A stretch of DNA of 64,000 nucleotides from Psychrobacter sanguinis (GTDB taxonomy: Bacteria > Pseudomonadota > Gammaproteobacteria > Pseudomonadales > Moraxellaceae), in NCBI RefSeq assembly GCF_020736705.1, contig NZ_CP085990.1:2480001-2544000 (forward strand), read 5' to 3'. Below are positions 17,480 through 26,940 of the stretch, piece by piece. A program made the position numbers and the translations under genes. The notes beneath the pieces are model-generated. The model ran no database searches. It worked only from the letters and a program-made list of their open reading frames with translations, and was not told where the DNA came from. The stretch's first letter is position 1, and the number at the start of each line of letters is the position of its first letter.

Positions 17480-19006
17480 ATGTTATATGATTTTCCAAAT
17501 ACAGAAAAAAGCCCAGTTCAATTTCAGAAAAAATATGATAATTTCATAAATGGTGAGTGGGTAGCTCCAGTTGAAGGCAAGTATTTTGATAATGTCAGCC
17601 CAGTGGATGGCAAAATTATTTGCCAAGTGGCCAGATCTACTGAACAAGATATCGAAAAAGCTTTAGATGCTGCCCATGCCGCCAAAGATGCTTGGGGCAA
17701 AACCAGTGTTGCCGAACGTGCCAGTATCTTGAATAAAATGGCAGATGCCATGGAGAAAAATCTAGAAAAGATTGCGGTAGCGGAATGCTATGACAATGGT
17801 AAGCCGGTGCGAGAAACTTTGGCTGCTGATATCCCTCTATCCATCGATCATCTACGTTATTTTGCCAGTGCCATCCGTGCCCAAGAGGGTAGACTCAGTC
17901 AAATTGATGATGACACCGTGGCCTATCATTTCCATGAGCCACTAGGGGTTGTCGGTCAAATCATTCCTTGGAACTTCCCAATTTTGATGGCGTTTTGGAA
18001 GATTGCACCGGCATTGGCTGCTGGGAACTGTATTGTGCTCAAGCCTGCAGAACAAACGCCCGCCTCATTGCTATATTTGATAGACATTTGCGGCTTCGCT
18101 GATCTACTACCAAAGGGGGTGCTAAATATAGTCAATGGCTTTGGTTTAGAGGCGGGTAAACCATTGGCTTCAAACCCTCGTATTAATAAAATTGCCTTTA
18201 CTGGTGAGACCAGCACCGGTCGCCTAATCATGGAATATGCCAGTGAAAATATCATCCCTGTGACCCTTGAGTTGGGCGGTAAGAGTCCAAACATCTTCTT
18301 TGCCGATATAATGGATGAAGACGATGATTTCTTGGATAAAGCGGTAGAAGGTCTGGTGCTATTCGCGTTAAACCAAGGAGAGGTTTGTACTTGTCCGTCT
18401 CGCGCCTTAGTGCATGAAAGCATCTATGATAAATTTATGAAACGATGCATCGAAAGAGTCAATGCGATCAAGCTTGGTAATCCTTTAGATACGGAGACCA
18501 TGGTCGGTGCTCAAGCGAGTACAGAGCAGCTAGAAAAAATTAAGTCTTACTTAGAGATTGGTAAGCAAGAAGGGGCCAAAGTATTGGCTGGCGGTGAGCA
18601 AGATATCCGCAGTGGTGAGCTTGAAGGCGGTTATTATATTAAGCCTACCGTATTTGAAGGTACCAATGATATGCGTATCTTCCAAGAAGAAATCTTCGGT
18701 CCGGTGCTGTCTGTGACTAAGTTCAAAGATGATGAAGAGGCCATGCACATTGCTAACGATACCTTGTACGGCTTAGGTGCCGGGATTTGGACTCGCAATG
18801 TACACAAAGCTTACCGATTTGGTCGTGGTATCCAAGCAGGTCGAGTATGGACCAACTGCTATCATGTCTACCCAGCACACTCTGCTTTCGGTGGCTATAA
18901 ACAGTCCGGCATCGGTCGTGAGAACCACTTAATGATGTTGGATCATTATCAGCAAACCAAAAATATGTTGGTGTCTTATAGTACCAAGGCTATGGGTTTC
19001 TTCTAG
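17480..19006 (+). CDS. aldB: NAD(P)-dependent aldehyde dehydrogenase, AldB/ExaC type
   Basis: Oxidises short-chain aldehydes such as acetaldehyde to the acid. The whole 508 aa sequence follows the AldB/ExaC pattern: N-terminal [18 protein letters not shown], cofactor loop [29 protein letters not shown], general-base Glu264 in [11 protein letters not shown] and nucleophile Cys303 in [13 protein letters not shown]. The C-terminus ([10 protein letters not shown]) is also typical. SD AAGGAA precedes the ATG and a strong terminator follows at 19088. It is monocistronic. Preferred substrate is inferred from the family. Confidence 0.92.
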   Translation: MLYDFPNTEKSPVQFQKKYDNFINGEWVAPVEGKYFDNVSPVDGKIICQVARSTEQDIEKALDAAHAAKDAWGKTSVAERASILNKMADAMEKNLEKIAVAECYDNGKPVRETLAADIPLSIDHLRYFASAIRAQEGRLSQIDDDTVAYHFHEPLGVVGQIIPWNFPILMAFWKIAPALAAGNCIVLKPAEQTPASLLYLIDICGFADLLPKGVLNIVNGFGLEAGKPLASNPRINKIAFTGETSTGRLIMEYASENIIPVTLELGGKSPNIFFADIMDEDDDFLDKAVEGLVLFALNQGEVCTCPSRALVHESIYDKFMKRCIERVNAIKLGNPLDTETMVGAQASTEQLEKIKSYLEIGKQEGAKVLAGGEQDIRSGELEGGYYIKPTVFEGTNDMRIFQEEIFGPVLSVTKFKDDEEAMHIANDTLYGLGAGIWTRNVHKAYRFGRGIQAGRVWTNCYHVYPAHSAFGGYKQSGIGRENHLMMLDHYQQTKNMLVSYSTKAMGFF

Positions 19007-19087
19007 AAGAGGGATGCAGCTTACCCTGTTTTAGTAGAGCTTAAGCGTTGAATGTCGCTTAGCTTGATTAAATCACAGATGTTGTCT

Positions 19088-19133
19088 AAAACCGTTTTAA
19101 TCACTGTCTTTCGGCAGGGGCTAAAACGGTTTT
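19088..19133 (+). terminator. Rho-independent terminator after aldB
   Basis: Perfect 12-bp arms AAAACCGTTTTA / TAAAACGGTTTT enclosing a 22-nt loop, ending in a T-run. Located about 80 nt after the aldehyde dehydrogenase stop. Confidence 0.8.
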
Positions 19134-19275
19134 TTATATTAAATCTATCAATTAGCTTATCAAGTAAAACAAGCGCCAACCCTGTAAGTAACTAATAAGT
19201 TTTGTTAATCAGTATTGAATACTAAGTGCTAAGTGATAAATAATAAGTAGCCTCAGTGAGTTTGCCAAAGATAGA

Positions 19276-20088
19276 TTATTTTACAGTAAAGGGTTTATTT
19301 TTTTTGTAGGTCTCATAGCTTACTAAGACCACAATCATCAATAAAAACACAACGCTTATACTGGTAACGCCTAAGCCCAAGCCGCCATTGCTTAACGGTT
19401 GTGATAACCAATCACCGAGTGCAGCGCCAAGAGGGCGGGTCAAAATATAAGCCAACCAAAAGAATAAGACACTGTGCGATTTAAACCCATAATACCCAGC
19501 AGCAATGATAGCGATGCCTGTTGCAAATATTAAGGTTGAGGTTAAATAGCCTAGGTTAAGTCCTTCGGCAAACCAGTCACCTGCCGCAGTACCTAAGGCG
19601 AACGTCGCTAAGATAGCAGTCCAATAGAATAACTCACGGGGGAAAGTGTCTATGTGATGAATAGACAAAGTCTTTTCACGTGCGTACCAAATGGCAAAAA
19701 CCACCCCGAGTAACAAGCTAAAGCCTATGGTGGAGTACGATAATGGTATGCCAAGATTATCGGTCATGTTATCGGTAATCAAAGTACCTAGCACGCTGAC
19801 GAATACAACCGTGAGCCAGTACTTCCAAGGAATGTATTGTTTCGCTTTTAACTGTATGACCAAAACGATAGCAAACAATACAGTCATGATTAAAGAGGTA
19901 AGTGGCAATCCCAGCTTAAAGTTAAATATCATGAAGTCTGCGGCCGTTTCACCGACCGTGGTTGACATCATTTTTATCAGCCAGAAAATCAGAGTGATTT
20001 CAGGCACTTTATTGAACATATTACGAGGCTTTGAAGGGCTATTTGATACGCTAGCTAAGGGTGATAATGTGGAGTCGTAGGTCGACAT
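19276..20088 (-). CDS. COG4705-type multi-spanning membrane protein
   Basis: 270 aa membrane protein with about nine hydrophobic segments and repeated TTVGETAADF / GTAAGDWFAEG / RPLGAALGDWL motifs, which are typical of the uncharacterised COG4705 family. Each repeat puts an acidic residue in a membrane-embedded context, hinting at ion handling, but this is inference. The N-terminal 25 residues are hydrophilic. SD AGGA precedes the ATG. It follows the SDR gene on the same strand after a gap of about 150 nt and could be independently transcribed. Confidence 0.8.
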   Translation of the reverse strand: MSTYDSTLSPLASVSNSPSKPRNMFNKVPEITLIFWLIKMMSTTVGETAADFMIFNFKLGLPLTSLIMTVLFAIVLVIQLKAKQYIPWKYWLTVVFVSVLGTLITDNMTDNLGIPLSYSTIGFSLLLGVVFAIWYAREKTLSIHHIDTFPRELFYWTAILATFALGTAAGDWFAEGLNLGYLTSTLIFATGIAIIAAGYYGFKSHSVLFFWLAYILTRPLGAALGDWLSQPLSNGGLGLGVTSISVVFLLMIVVLVSYETYKKNKPFTVK

Positions 20089-20241
20089 AAGGGGCTTCCT
20101 GTATTATAAAATCGTCATGAGAGGGTATGAAGCTTAGGCCAATACATAGCACCTTAAGTCTTACCGTAAAGCTGTCCCATCATAGTAACGATTTTATTAT
20201 CAAGAAAATGTTAAGACCTTATTGGATTAATAGAATAATGC

Positions 20242-21093
20242 TTATTTTTTTGCATAGCGTTTAATAGTGGGTAAATCTTTGACAATAGCACTACCGACGA
20301 AGCTCGGAAATGCCCGGTTAAGCCAAGCGAAAAACCGCTCTGGAAAGCCTATATGTTGGCTGGCTTGTTGTCCTTTGATAAATTTAATCAACGCAGCAGC
20401 TACGATATCAGGCGAATCCATACCCACCTTTAGCTCTTGATTCATCGACATGACAGCGTTGCTATTCATCGTAGTCTTAGTGGCTCGAGGTGCAAAATAG
20501 CGAAACCGAACATTGGTATCGGCATATTCTCGGCTCAATGCCTCAGTCGCGCCGCGTAAAGCAAACTTACTGGCACTATAAGCACTATATCCTGGATAAC
20601 CAATACTGCCGAAAGTTGAGCCGATAGTGATAATTTGGCTCGGCTGACCTTGTGTTATTAGCACCGGTAATAGTCTTTTTATCAGTTGTAGCGGATAAGA
20701 GACGTTGACCAACATCATTTGCTCGAGCAACTGATCGCTTTGGTCAGTTAACAGTGCAAAGTCGTTAATCCCAGCATTGAGAATGACAGTGTCGATAGTA
20801 TTTGAGCCACTAGTGAATTGAGTTAAAGCATTGACTAAGTCATCTTGCGAGGCGGGCAGGCTTAAATCGCATACATAAGACTCAATCGCTAGCTTGGGAT
20901 AGTCTTGGCTCAGTTTGTATCGTAAGTCGGCTAATGTTTGAGTGTTGCGACCTACTAAAATGACAGGACTGTTATTGAGGCATAATTGTTTGGCTATTTC
21001 TTGGCCGATACCGCCCGTCGCACCAATAAGAACAGTATAGGATAAAGAGGGAATGGTCGCCTCAGCGTGTGATTGAGTGTCAGAGGTTGTCAT
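20242..21093 (-). CDS. Short-chain dehydrogenase/reductase (SDR)
   Basis: Classical SDR: Rossmann motif GATGGIGQEIAKQL (about residues 23-36), NAG in VILNAGINDF, catalytic Ser in TIGSTFGS and Tyr-x-x-x-Lys in YSAYSASKFALRG. 283 aa with a C-terminal extension that resembles those of membrane-associated lipid-modifying SDRs (PERFFAWLNRAFPSFVGS). Last gene of the four-gene operon starting at 25344; it follows the dioxygenase gene by 106 nt. SD AAGG precedes the ATG. Probably reduces or oxidises the cluster product; the substrate is unknown. Confidence 0.88.
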   Translation of the reverse strand: MTTSDTQSHAEATIPSLSYTVLIGATGGIGQEIAKQLCLNNSPVILVGRNTQTLADLRYKLSQDYPKLAIESYVCDLSLPASQDDLVNALTQFTSGSNTIDTVILNAGINDFALLTDQSDQLLEQMMLVNVSYPLQLIKRLLPVLITQGQPSQIITIGSTFGSIGYPGYSAYSASKFALRGATEALSREYADTNVRFRYFAPRATKTTMNSNAVMSMNQELKVGMDSPDIVAAALIKFIKGQQASQHIGFPERFFAWLNRAFPSFVGSAIVKDLPTIKRYAKK

Positions 21094-21199
21094 TTTAAGT
21101 AGACCTTATGGCTGTTTTTATGTTGTTTTTATCAGGGCAACAACGTAATGGTGTAACGGGTTAACTATGGGTTAGTTTCTCAAATCTAAACTCTAGGCC

Positions 21200-22180
21200 T
21201 TAAGCCCTAAGCCCTAAACCCATTGCAATATAAAGCTTACGCTCATTTAAAGGCACCAGGATTTCACGACGACCATGCATGATTCGTTTGTTATCGATAA
21301 CCAACACATCGCCATCTTGCCAAGTCACATCTTGCGTATAGGCCTCACAAAGCTGGGTTAATCGCTCAATCATGTCAGCAGTTACTGGCTCGCCATTTGC
21401 TAAGGTAAACTCTGGTTTTTCATAGTTAAAAGAAGGCCCTAGTAAGGTATTGGCAAAAGCAGGCAGCCCACTTAAATTATCTGAACGAATGGCGGGCACT
21501 TGTAACACGTAACGTACACCGCCATCGCTCTGAGGTTCAACAGCATGAGTCAATAAGTCACTCTTTGTCTTATCGATAAAGGATTTTAAGTCATCAAGGC
21601 TAAAATTATTACTTCCTTCGGTTTGCCCCATCGCTGTGGCCATATAAGTCTGCCAAATTGCTTTGGGAAGATAACGGCTGATACGGATAGGCTGGGAGAA
21701 TAGTTGTTTTAGGTCTGCCGGTAGTGCTTCATATACCGCATGGCCATCACATACTGTGGTTTGTGAGCCTTTACTGGCACTAAGCTCACTAAAAAAAGCA
21801 ATGACATCAGGCGGCATCGGGGTATTGCCATTTTCTATATGTAGACCGACCGGATGCGTGCCAGCATCCACTTTCTGTGCTTCTTTGTTTATATTTTCGC
21901 GAGCAGGATCATAGGTCAATGTTTGGCATAAGTCGTTCATTAAGCTACTAAAGCTATCTACGTTGTAACCCTCATCTCGTAATAGTAACCAGCCTTGGGT
22001 CTGTAGAGCCGTTAGTATATCCGCTCTATGTTGCAAGCCGTTTTCTATGCTGTCTGTCAAAATAGGGTTTTCGTGAGCAGTATCGATAGCTGACTGTGGT
22101 TGTAATTGTGACTGCGACTCTGATTCAGACTGTGACTCAGATTTTGGAGATGAAGCAGTTTGTGAAGACAGGGTGTTCAT
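21200..22180 (-). CDS. TauD/TfdA-family Fe(II)/2-oxoglutarate dioxygenase
   Basis: Non-heme iron dioxygenase of the TauD/clavaminate-synthase-like type. The metal ligands are His114-x-Glu116 (GLHIENGN) and the distal His302 (KRIMHGRREI), with Arg residues nearby for 2-oxoglutarate. The HxE rather than HxD form is typical of clavaminate-synthase-like enzymes. The N-terminal ~35 residues are a low-complexity Ser/Gln/Glu stretch. 326 aa. SD AAGGAAA precedes the ATG. Third gene of the operon, 71 nt after the acyl-adenylating enzyme. Likely hydroxylates, desaturates or decarboxylates an amino-acid-derived or acyl intermediate; the reaction is inference. Confidence 0.85.
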   Translation of the reverse strand: MNTLSSQTASSPKSESQSESESQSQLQPQSAIDTAHENPILTDSIENGLQHRADILTALQTQGWLLLRDEGYNVDSFSSLMNDLCQTLTYDPARENINKEAQKVDAGTHPVGLHIENGNTPMPPDVIAFFSELSASKGSQTTVCDGHAVYEALPADLKQLFSQPIRISRYLPKAIWQTYMATAMGQTEGSNNFSLDDLKSFIDKTKSDLLTHAVEPQSDGGVRYVLQVPAIRSDNLSGLPAFANTLLGPSFNYEKPEFTLANGEPVTADMIERLTQLCEAYTQDVTWQDGDVLVIDNKRIMHGRREILVPLNERKLYIAMGLGLRA

Positions 22181-22251
22181 AAGGTTTCCTTATTGATAAT
22201 GGCAATAATAAATAATGAAAATGATCATTTTAATCAGTAGGTAAAGTAGGG

Positions 22252-24201
22252 CTAAACACTTAGCCCTAATGCAGGACCATAAGCGCTGAGAATATGCATT
22301 CTTCGCAGTTTCCCGTTATCAGTCAGTAGCTCATTTTCAGTGCTAAACGGGGTGTCTACTATTTGCCAATGTTTGATACGTGCGTAATCAGGTAAGGTGT
22401 TATTAGTGCGTTCTATGGCTTCAGCAACGGCTTTATGAATCTCGTTATTATCATTGCTGTTGCTATTACTCATGTTGGCACTGCTACTGCCATCACCACT
22501 CAGCACGTTCTGACAGTTCTGATTTACCACAATTACTGCAGATAAGGCTGGCTCGCCATCACCTAAGACCGCTGCTTGATAGATAACGGGCTGAGTTAAC
22601 AGCTGGGCTTCTACCCATTCTGGTGAAATATTGCGACCAAAGCTGCTAATCAGCACATTTTTAAGTCGTCCGGTAATGTATAAATAGCCATCATCATCTA
22701 TATGGCCAATGTCTCCGGTGGCAATCAATGGCTGACTTTGCTTAGAGGTAGTCAATGACTCAAGTGGCTCATCGTCTTGATTGAGATAACCGTGCATCGC
22801 ATTACCCGCCACCATGACTTCACCACTTGGGGCAATACTGACCGAAGCGTGAGGCATCGGTTTACCCACACTACCGAATCGATGAGCTTTCGGTGTATTG
22901 AGACTAACCACTGAGCCACATTCTGAGAGTCCATAACCTTCATATACTGGCAAGCCTAAAGACGCTGCTTCTTGTAATAATTTGGGAGATACTTTGCCGC
23001 CACCTACTGCCATAAATCGTAGCGTTGGCATGGTGCATGAGCGTAAGGAGACTAGATCAGAGTCGTCTTTGTTTGTTTCTTGTGCCTTTAGATACTCTTG
23101 TTTATGCTCTTTTTCATAACCGCATTGAGTGACTGGTTGAGTAGTTTGCTGGATTATCATAGTCTCACAAATGGCTTTAAGCATTTGTGGCAGTAAAATA
23201 ACACTGGCTATTTTATGAGTCTGTACTGCCTGTATTAATCTGTCGGCATCAAAGGCTTGATTAGACAATAATCCAAATTTACTCACATCGCCTATGACTA
23301 AAGTGCGACCCATATAAAAGCTGACATACATACCTGCGACATTTTCTAGTAGGGTAGTAAAAGGTAATACGCTTAAATGACCGGCTTTAAAATCGAAGGT
23401 CATGTCTGTACGTGATGAGGTATAGCGTGAAGTGTGATTAGAAGTGTGGTTAGGAGAGTCAGCTAATAATGTATCGCTTAAAGCGTCCGATAGTGACACC
23501 ACAATTTTCATTAAGGTATCTTCACCTAAGCACACGCCTTTGGGCATACCGGTACTGCCTGAGGTATAGGTCACCTTACAAAAAGGCGATGTTTCTGAAC
23601 TGCTGTGACTGGCCGTTTGTTGCAATGAGTTGGCTTTATTCGTCGATAAGTTATTAGTCGATAATTTATTAGGAAATAAACGGCTATCAACGTGGTAAAA
23701 CTCACCAGTAATCAACGGCATTTGTTCAAAGGTAATGGTGTTTATATTCGCCATATCCAATTTGCTGATATAGCCGGAAGTACTTGTCTTGAGTTTATTT
23801 TCAGCACTTGTCTCAATAGGAGTCTCAGTAAGCTCAGACAGAGTAAGACCGGACCCAACATAGACGGTATGGATTTGAGCATCTTTAATTAAATGATTAA
23901 TTTGCGATGCACTAAAGAATAGTGGAATAGGTATAACAACTGCCCCGACATGACTCAAAGCCAAGTCTAATAAGACCCAATCTATGTCATTGTGGGCATA
24001 TATCGCCACGCGGGTACCTTGCCAATTACTCAGTTGATGCTGCAATTTATCCAAGAAACTCTTTAAGGTGGCATAAGATAAATGGGTTAGGTCATCAGAA
24101 TTTTGCTGACTATTTGGTTGATTATGAGGGATGGCGCTAATGGCAATTCGATTGGGAGTTTGGCGGGCGTGCTGACAAATAGCATGGTAAATAGGGGTCA
24201 T
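22252..24201 (-). CDS. AMP-binding acyl-CoA synthetase-like enzyme
   Basis: ANL-superfamily adenylating enzyme. The phosphate-binding loop is VTYTSGSTGMPKG (residues 211-223), followed by the YGLSECGS motif near 430 and the hinge/ribose-binding part ATGDIGHIDDDGYLYITGRLKNVLI near 505-530. A disordered Ser/Thr/Asn-rich insert lies at about 180-205. 649 aa, similar to long-chain acyl-CoA ligases. No carrier-protein domain is fused to it. Second gene of the operon, 75 nt after the hemolysin-family gene. It should activate a carboxylic acid as the adenylate; whether CoA, an amine or a free carrier is the acceptor is open. Confidence 0.87.
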   Translation of the reverse strand: MTPIYHAICQHARQTPNRIAISAIPHNQPNSQQNSDDLTHLSYATLKSFLDKLQHQLSNWQGTRVAIYAHNDIDWVLLDLALSHVGAVVIPIPLFFSASQINHLIKDAQIHTVYVGSGLTLSELTETPIETSAENKLKTSTSGYISKLDMANINTITFEQMPLITGEFYHVDSRLFPNKLSTNNLSTNKANSLQQTASHSSSETSPFCKVTYTSGSTGMPKGVCLGEDTLMKIVVSLSDALSDTLLADSPNHTSNHTSRYTSSRTDMTFDFKAGHLSVLPFTTLLENVAGMYVSFYMGRTLVIGDVSKFGLLSNQAFDADRLIQAVQTHKIASVILLPQMLKAICETMIIQQTTQPVTQCGYEKEHKQEYLKAQETNKDDSDLVSLRSCTMPTLRFMAVGGGKVSPKLLQEAASLGLPVYEGYGLSECGSVVSLNTPKAHRFGSVGKPMPHASVSIAPSGEVMVAGNAMHGYLNQDDEPLESLTTSKQSQPLIATGDIGHIDDDGYLYITGRLKNVLISSFGRNISPEWVEAQLLTQPVIYQAAVLGDGEPALSAVIVVNQNCQNVLSGDGSSSANMSNSNSNDNNEIHKAVAEAIERTNNTLPDYARIKHWQIVDTPFSTENELLTDNGKLRRMHILSAYGPALGLSV

Positions 24202-24276
24202 GATTGGCTCACATGTTAAGAAGAGGGGTCAACAGTTACGCATATACCTCATTTTTATATTTATAAGGACGTGTAC

Positions 24277-25344
24277 TTAGCAACAGGCAGGCCGTTTATC
24301 TACAGGCGGTTGGGTAGTAGAGGACTGGGTAACTAATAGGCCATTTTGCGTATCAATGGTATGCGCATTCGTTGTTTGCATGTCAGTCGGTTGCATACCC
24401 GCTGTCTGTATATCATTGAATGGCTTATTAGCCGTGGGCGTACAAACAGACGCTTGTTGATAATTTTCAGTAGGTTCAAGACAGATGTCTGCACTGACCC
24501 CAGTCTCAACGTGAGTATGTTCAGTGTATCGATAATAAGGCGAACACACCGCTTTGGATTTAGCCACATCGATGGCCAGTACCAATGGGTTATTATCGTA
24601 GTAACTGCCCCAAACGGATTGTTGTTCAGGGTCTTGTAACGCATCGACCGTAGCTCTTGCAACGACATGACTTTCAATACCCATGCTAGACAATATATGT
24701 TGGACTACATTGGTTCCGGTACATACCGCCCAATCGACTTTGGTAGCGGCCGCATTAGGCGGACAAGCACTGTCATCAGCCAATCTGGTTATTGGAGATG
24801 ACAAATGAAATACTAAAAAAGCCACCATTAAACGGGCATTACCCGCACATTGAGAGGCCAGATTGCCAATCTCGCAAATGCGTTCACGGGGCACATGCTG
24901 ACCTGCAATTTTAGCGATCTCAATTTCTATAGGAGAATTAAGATACTGCTCTAAAAATATCGGCTGTTGGGTAACCGGCGTCAATCCAATCGCCACACTG
25001 GGTATAAAAACATTATTGTGGGCAGCAGCAATTGTAGAGGTGGGCTGACTAAATCCTGAAAACAATATAGGCATGAAGTAGCTAAGTTTTGCTTGATGAC
25101 TGACTTCATATATCTGTTGGATAAAGTTTTGTGCCATGTGATGCTGAGAGCACACATCGTGAGCCATAAAAGGAGACGAGGACGCTGTCGTCGCATAAAC
25201 CGACAACTCAGACACGACGGTTTTCCCGTTTCTTACTGGTGTTGGATTAAGTGTCTCAATATGAAAAGTGGTATTTGGATTTTGTGATAGCGCTTGTTGT
25301 AACAGGGGGTTTTGATGACCAACTGAAGCGTTAATTATTGACAT
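24277..25344 (-). CDS. Thermostable-hemolysin family protein (delta-VPH-like)
   Basis: Matches the thermostable hemolysin (T_hemolysin) family by its conserved blocks: IFLEQYLNSPIEIEIA, RERICEIGNLASQCAGNARLM, and SVWGSYYDNNPLVLAIDV. The fold of this family resembles acyltransferases of the GNAT/autoinducer-synthase kind, so an enzymatic acyl-transfer role is plausible and hemolysis may be indirect (family knowledge recalled, not checked). 355 aa; the last ~60 residues are a Thr/Gln-rich tail with MQTTNAHTIDTQN repeats ending RPACC. No signal peptide. SD GGGAG precedes the ATG. First gene of the operon. Confidence 0.78.
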   Translation of the reverse strand: MSIINASVGHQNPLLQQALSQNPNTTFHIETLNPTPVRNGKTVVSELSVYATTASSSPFMAHDVCSQHHMAQNFIQQIYEVSHQAKLSYFMPILFSGFSQPTSTIAAAHNNVFIPSVAIGLTPVTQQPIFLEQYLNSPIEIEIAKIAGQHVPRERICEIGNLASQCAGNARLMVAFLVFHLSSPITRLADDSACPPNAAATKVDWAVCTGTNVVQHILSSMGIESHVVARATVDALQDPEQQSVWGSYYDNNPLVLAIDVAKSKAVCSPYYRYTEHTHVETGVSADICLEPTENYQQASVCTPTANKPFNDIQTAGMQPTDMQTTNAHTIDTQNGLLVTQSSTTQPPVDKRPACC

Positions 25345-25373
25345 GGATTGCTCCCAATCGGTTATAAATTAAA

Positions 25374-25389
25374 ATGCCATAATCGGCAT
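25374..25389. promoter_or_regulatory. Palindrome upstream of hemolysin-family operon
   Basis: ATGCC-N6-GGCAT, about 30-45 nt upstream of the operon start codon, a usual place for an operator or the promoter of a minus-strand gene. Function is inference. Confidence 0.35.
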
Positions 25390-25421
25390 GGGAGCATAGT
25401 AAGGGTTTAACCTTAACTGAA

Positions 25422-25439
25422 CCTTAAGAAAGCTTAAGG
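25422..25439. promoter_or_regulatory. CCTTAAG inverted repeat upstream of operon
   Basis: Perfect CCTTAAG-AAAG-CTTAAGG inverted repeat, 78-95 nt upstream of the operon start. Further CCTTAA words sit just beside it (around 25411). Candidate repressor or activator site; no T-run follows, so it is not a terminator. Confidence 0.4.
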
Positions 25440-25817
25440 GCAACGATTTATTCTTTTATAACAATCGTTTGGTTAAGATGACGATCAACTCTGAGTCAGG
25501 TGTTGGACGGTTATTAAACTTAACATCAAGCTGAATAGGCAGACTAAAAAACAAGTAGGTTGGAAGTTGTTATTGAATATTTTTCATAAAAATAAGGTAG
25601 CTTGTAGAGGGTAAGCATATAAGGCAGCGAATAAGTAAGAGGTTGCATCATAGTATGACGGTAAACCTTGTCGTCAGTTATAGATATAATATATTTATAA
25701 CAGAAATTAACTCTGGTGATAACATTAGTCCACCTGTCTATACTCGGTAACTGTCATAGCATTAAGTGAGTCCCAATCAAATTTCTAAAACTATTAAAGC
25801 TAAACAGGGAAAGTAAA

Positions 25818-26675
25818 ATGAATACCCATATTTTAAATGAGTTTGATGAGATTTATTATGACTTAGATAAGGTAAGTATTGATGATGTTTACATTAAAAA
25901 TAGAGATGAAACAAGAATTGAGTTTAATGCGATTAACTTTAAGAATGCCAAGCCTGAAGGAATAAGCTTTCATGAGTATTTCTTTAAGCCTTTTAAAGAC
26001 ACTCAACCTGAAACTTATATAGTGTTATCTCAGGTTAAAGAAAAGTTCTTTTATGCTATCGAAAGAACAGACATGCCAGAGATAATGTCAGACATCACTG
26101 CGTTTGGTATTAATATAAACGGTATTATTATATATCTACGGTATACCCCATACATTTCAGATGACGCTGAGCAAAACGAATTCAATTTTCCTAACGAGAT
26201 TGTTGAATCATGGCTATGGCGTAGTGCAGGTTGGTATATTTCTGATGGAGTAAATTATGGATCACTAGCCCCAAGTGCTTTACCGTCAAGTAACAATCCT
26301 CCTCTTGGTTCAATTTGTCCAGACATTGAAGGAAAGAGTAAAAAAGCTCGTGAAAAAGTCGCATTTTTAGAAGGAAAGTTTCAACAGCCATTTTTAGTAG
26401 ATTATGAAGATGACGACAGTTATGACACCCATTTTCAGCTACGGGCTTTAATTGATACAAGATTTAATCTTTTAGAGCAACCAAAAAACTTCCAGCTATT
26501 CTCAATTGTTAATCACGCTAAAAAAGACATGTTCATTATTGAAGATGAAGATGTTTATAGCATCAAAAAACTCATAAACCCTGCCGAAGCGATTGACAAA
26601 TATGCCGCTCATTTATTGTCTAGACAGGAAGGGTTCTTTGATTTTAGAGAGTATGGCGAGGCGTTTAATTTTTGA
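25818..26675 (+). CDS. Acidic protein of unknown function
   Basis: 285 aa soluble, acidic protein (stretches such as YEDDDSYDTHF and IIEDEDVYSIKK). SD GGGAAAG lies before the ATG. No signal peptide, membrane segment or known motif was recognised. Its low-GC codon use and its position at the start of the accessory island suggest acquisition by transfer. It could be an immunity- or SUKH-like protein by general character, but nothing in the sequence shows that. Confidence 0.6.
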   Translation: MNTHILNEFDEIYYDLDKVSIDDVYIKNRDETRIEFNAINFKNAKPEGISFHEYFFKPFKDTQPETYIVLSQVKEKFFYAIERTDMPEIMSDITAFGININGIIIYLRYTPYISDDAEQNEFNFPNEIVESWLWRSAGWYISDGVNYGSLAPSALPSSNNPPLGSICPDIEGKSKKAREKVAFLEGKFQQPFLVDYEDDDSYDTHFQLRALIDTRFNLLEQPKNFQLFSIVNHAKKDMFIIEDEDVYSIKKLINPAEAIDKYAAHLLSRQEGFFDFREYGEAFNF

Positions 26676-26940
26676 TTAACCTTCTTAAATATACGACATT
26701 AGCTAAAAAAATTTAACACTTAAAAACCAACTCTAAGCAGACTAAAAATTGCTAACAGTTAGAGGTAACATGAGCATTATATGGCTTAAACTTTGAAAAA
26801 TACTTTTTAACATTCACAACACAAATTTTCGTCTTATCCTAACTTTATTTTATTAAAACTAATGATATCATATCTATATTGAAGTTGCAGTTCATAAAAA
26901 TAGAATTAATAAAATAGCTTAATATAGGAGAAGATACATC

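Larger units (their letters stand above)
25345..25817. other. Divergent regulatory gap with palindromes
   Basis: About 470 bases between the hemolysin-family operon and an unknown plus-strand gene. Near the operon start it holds two palindromes (25374-25389 and 25422-25439) and three CCTTAA words, which could be operators. The rest is AT-rich with no gene seen. Confidence 0.5.

Noticed and set aside
17956..18423. 155-codon minus-strand open frame in aldB
   Set aside because: Antisense shadow of a strongly conserved gene, no SD, no family resemblance.
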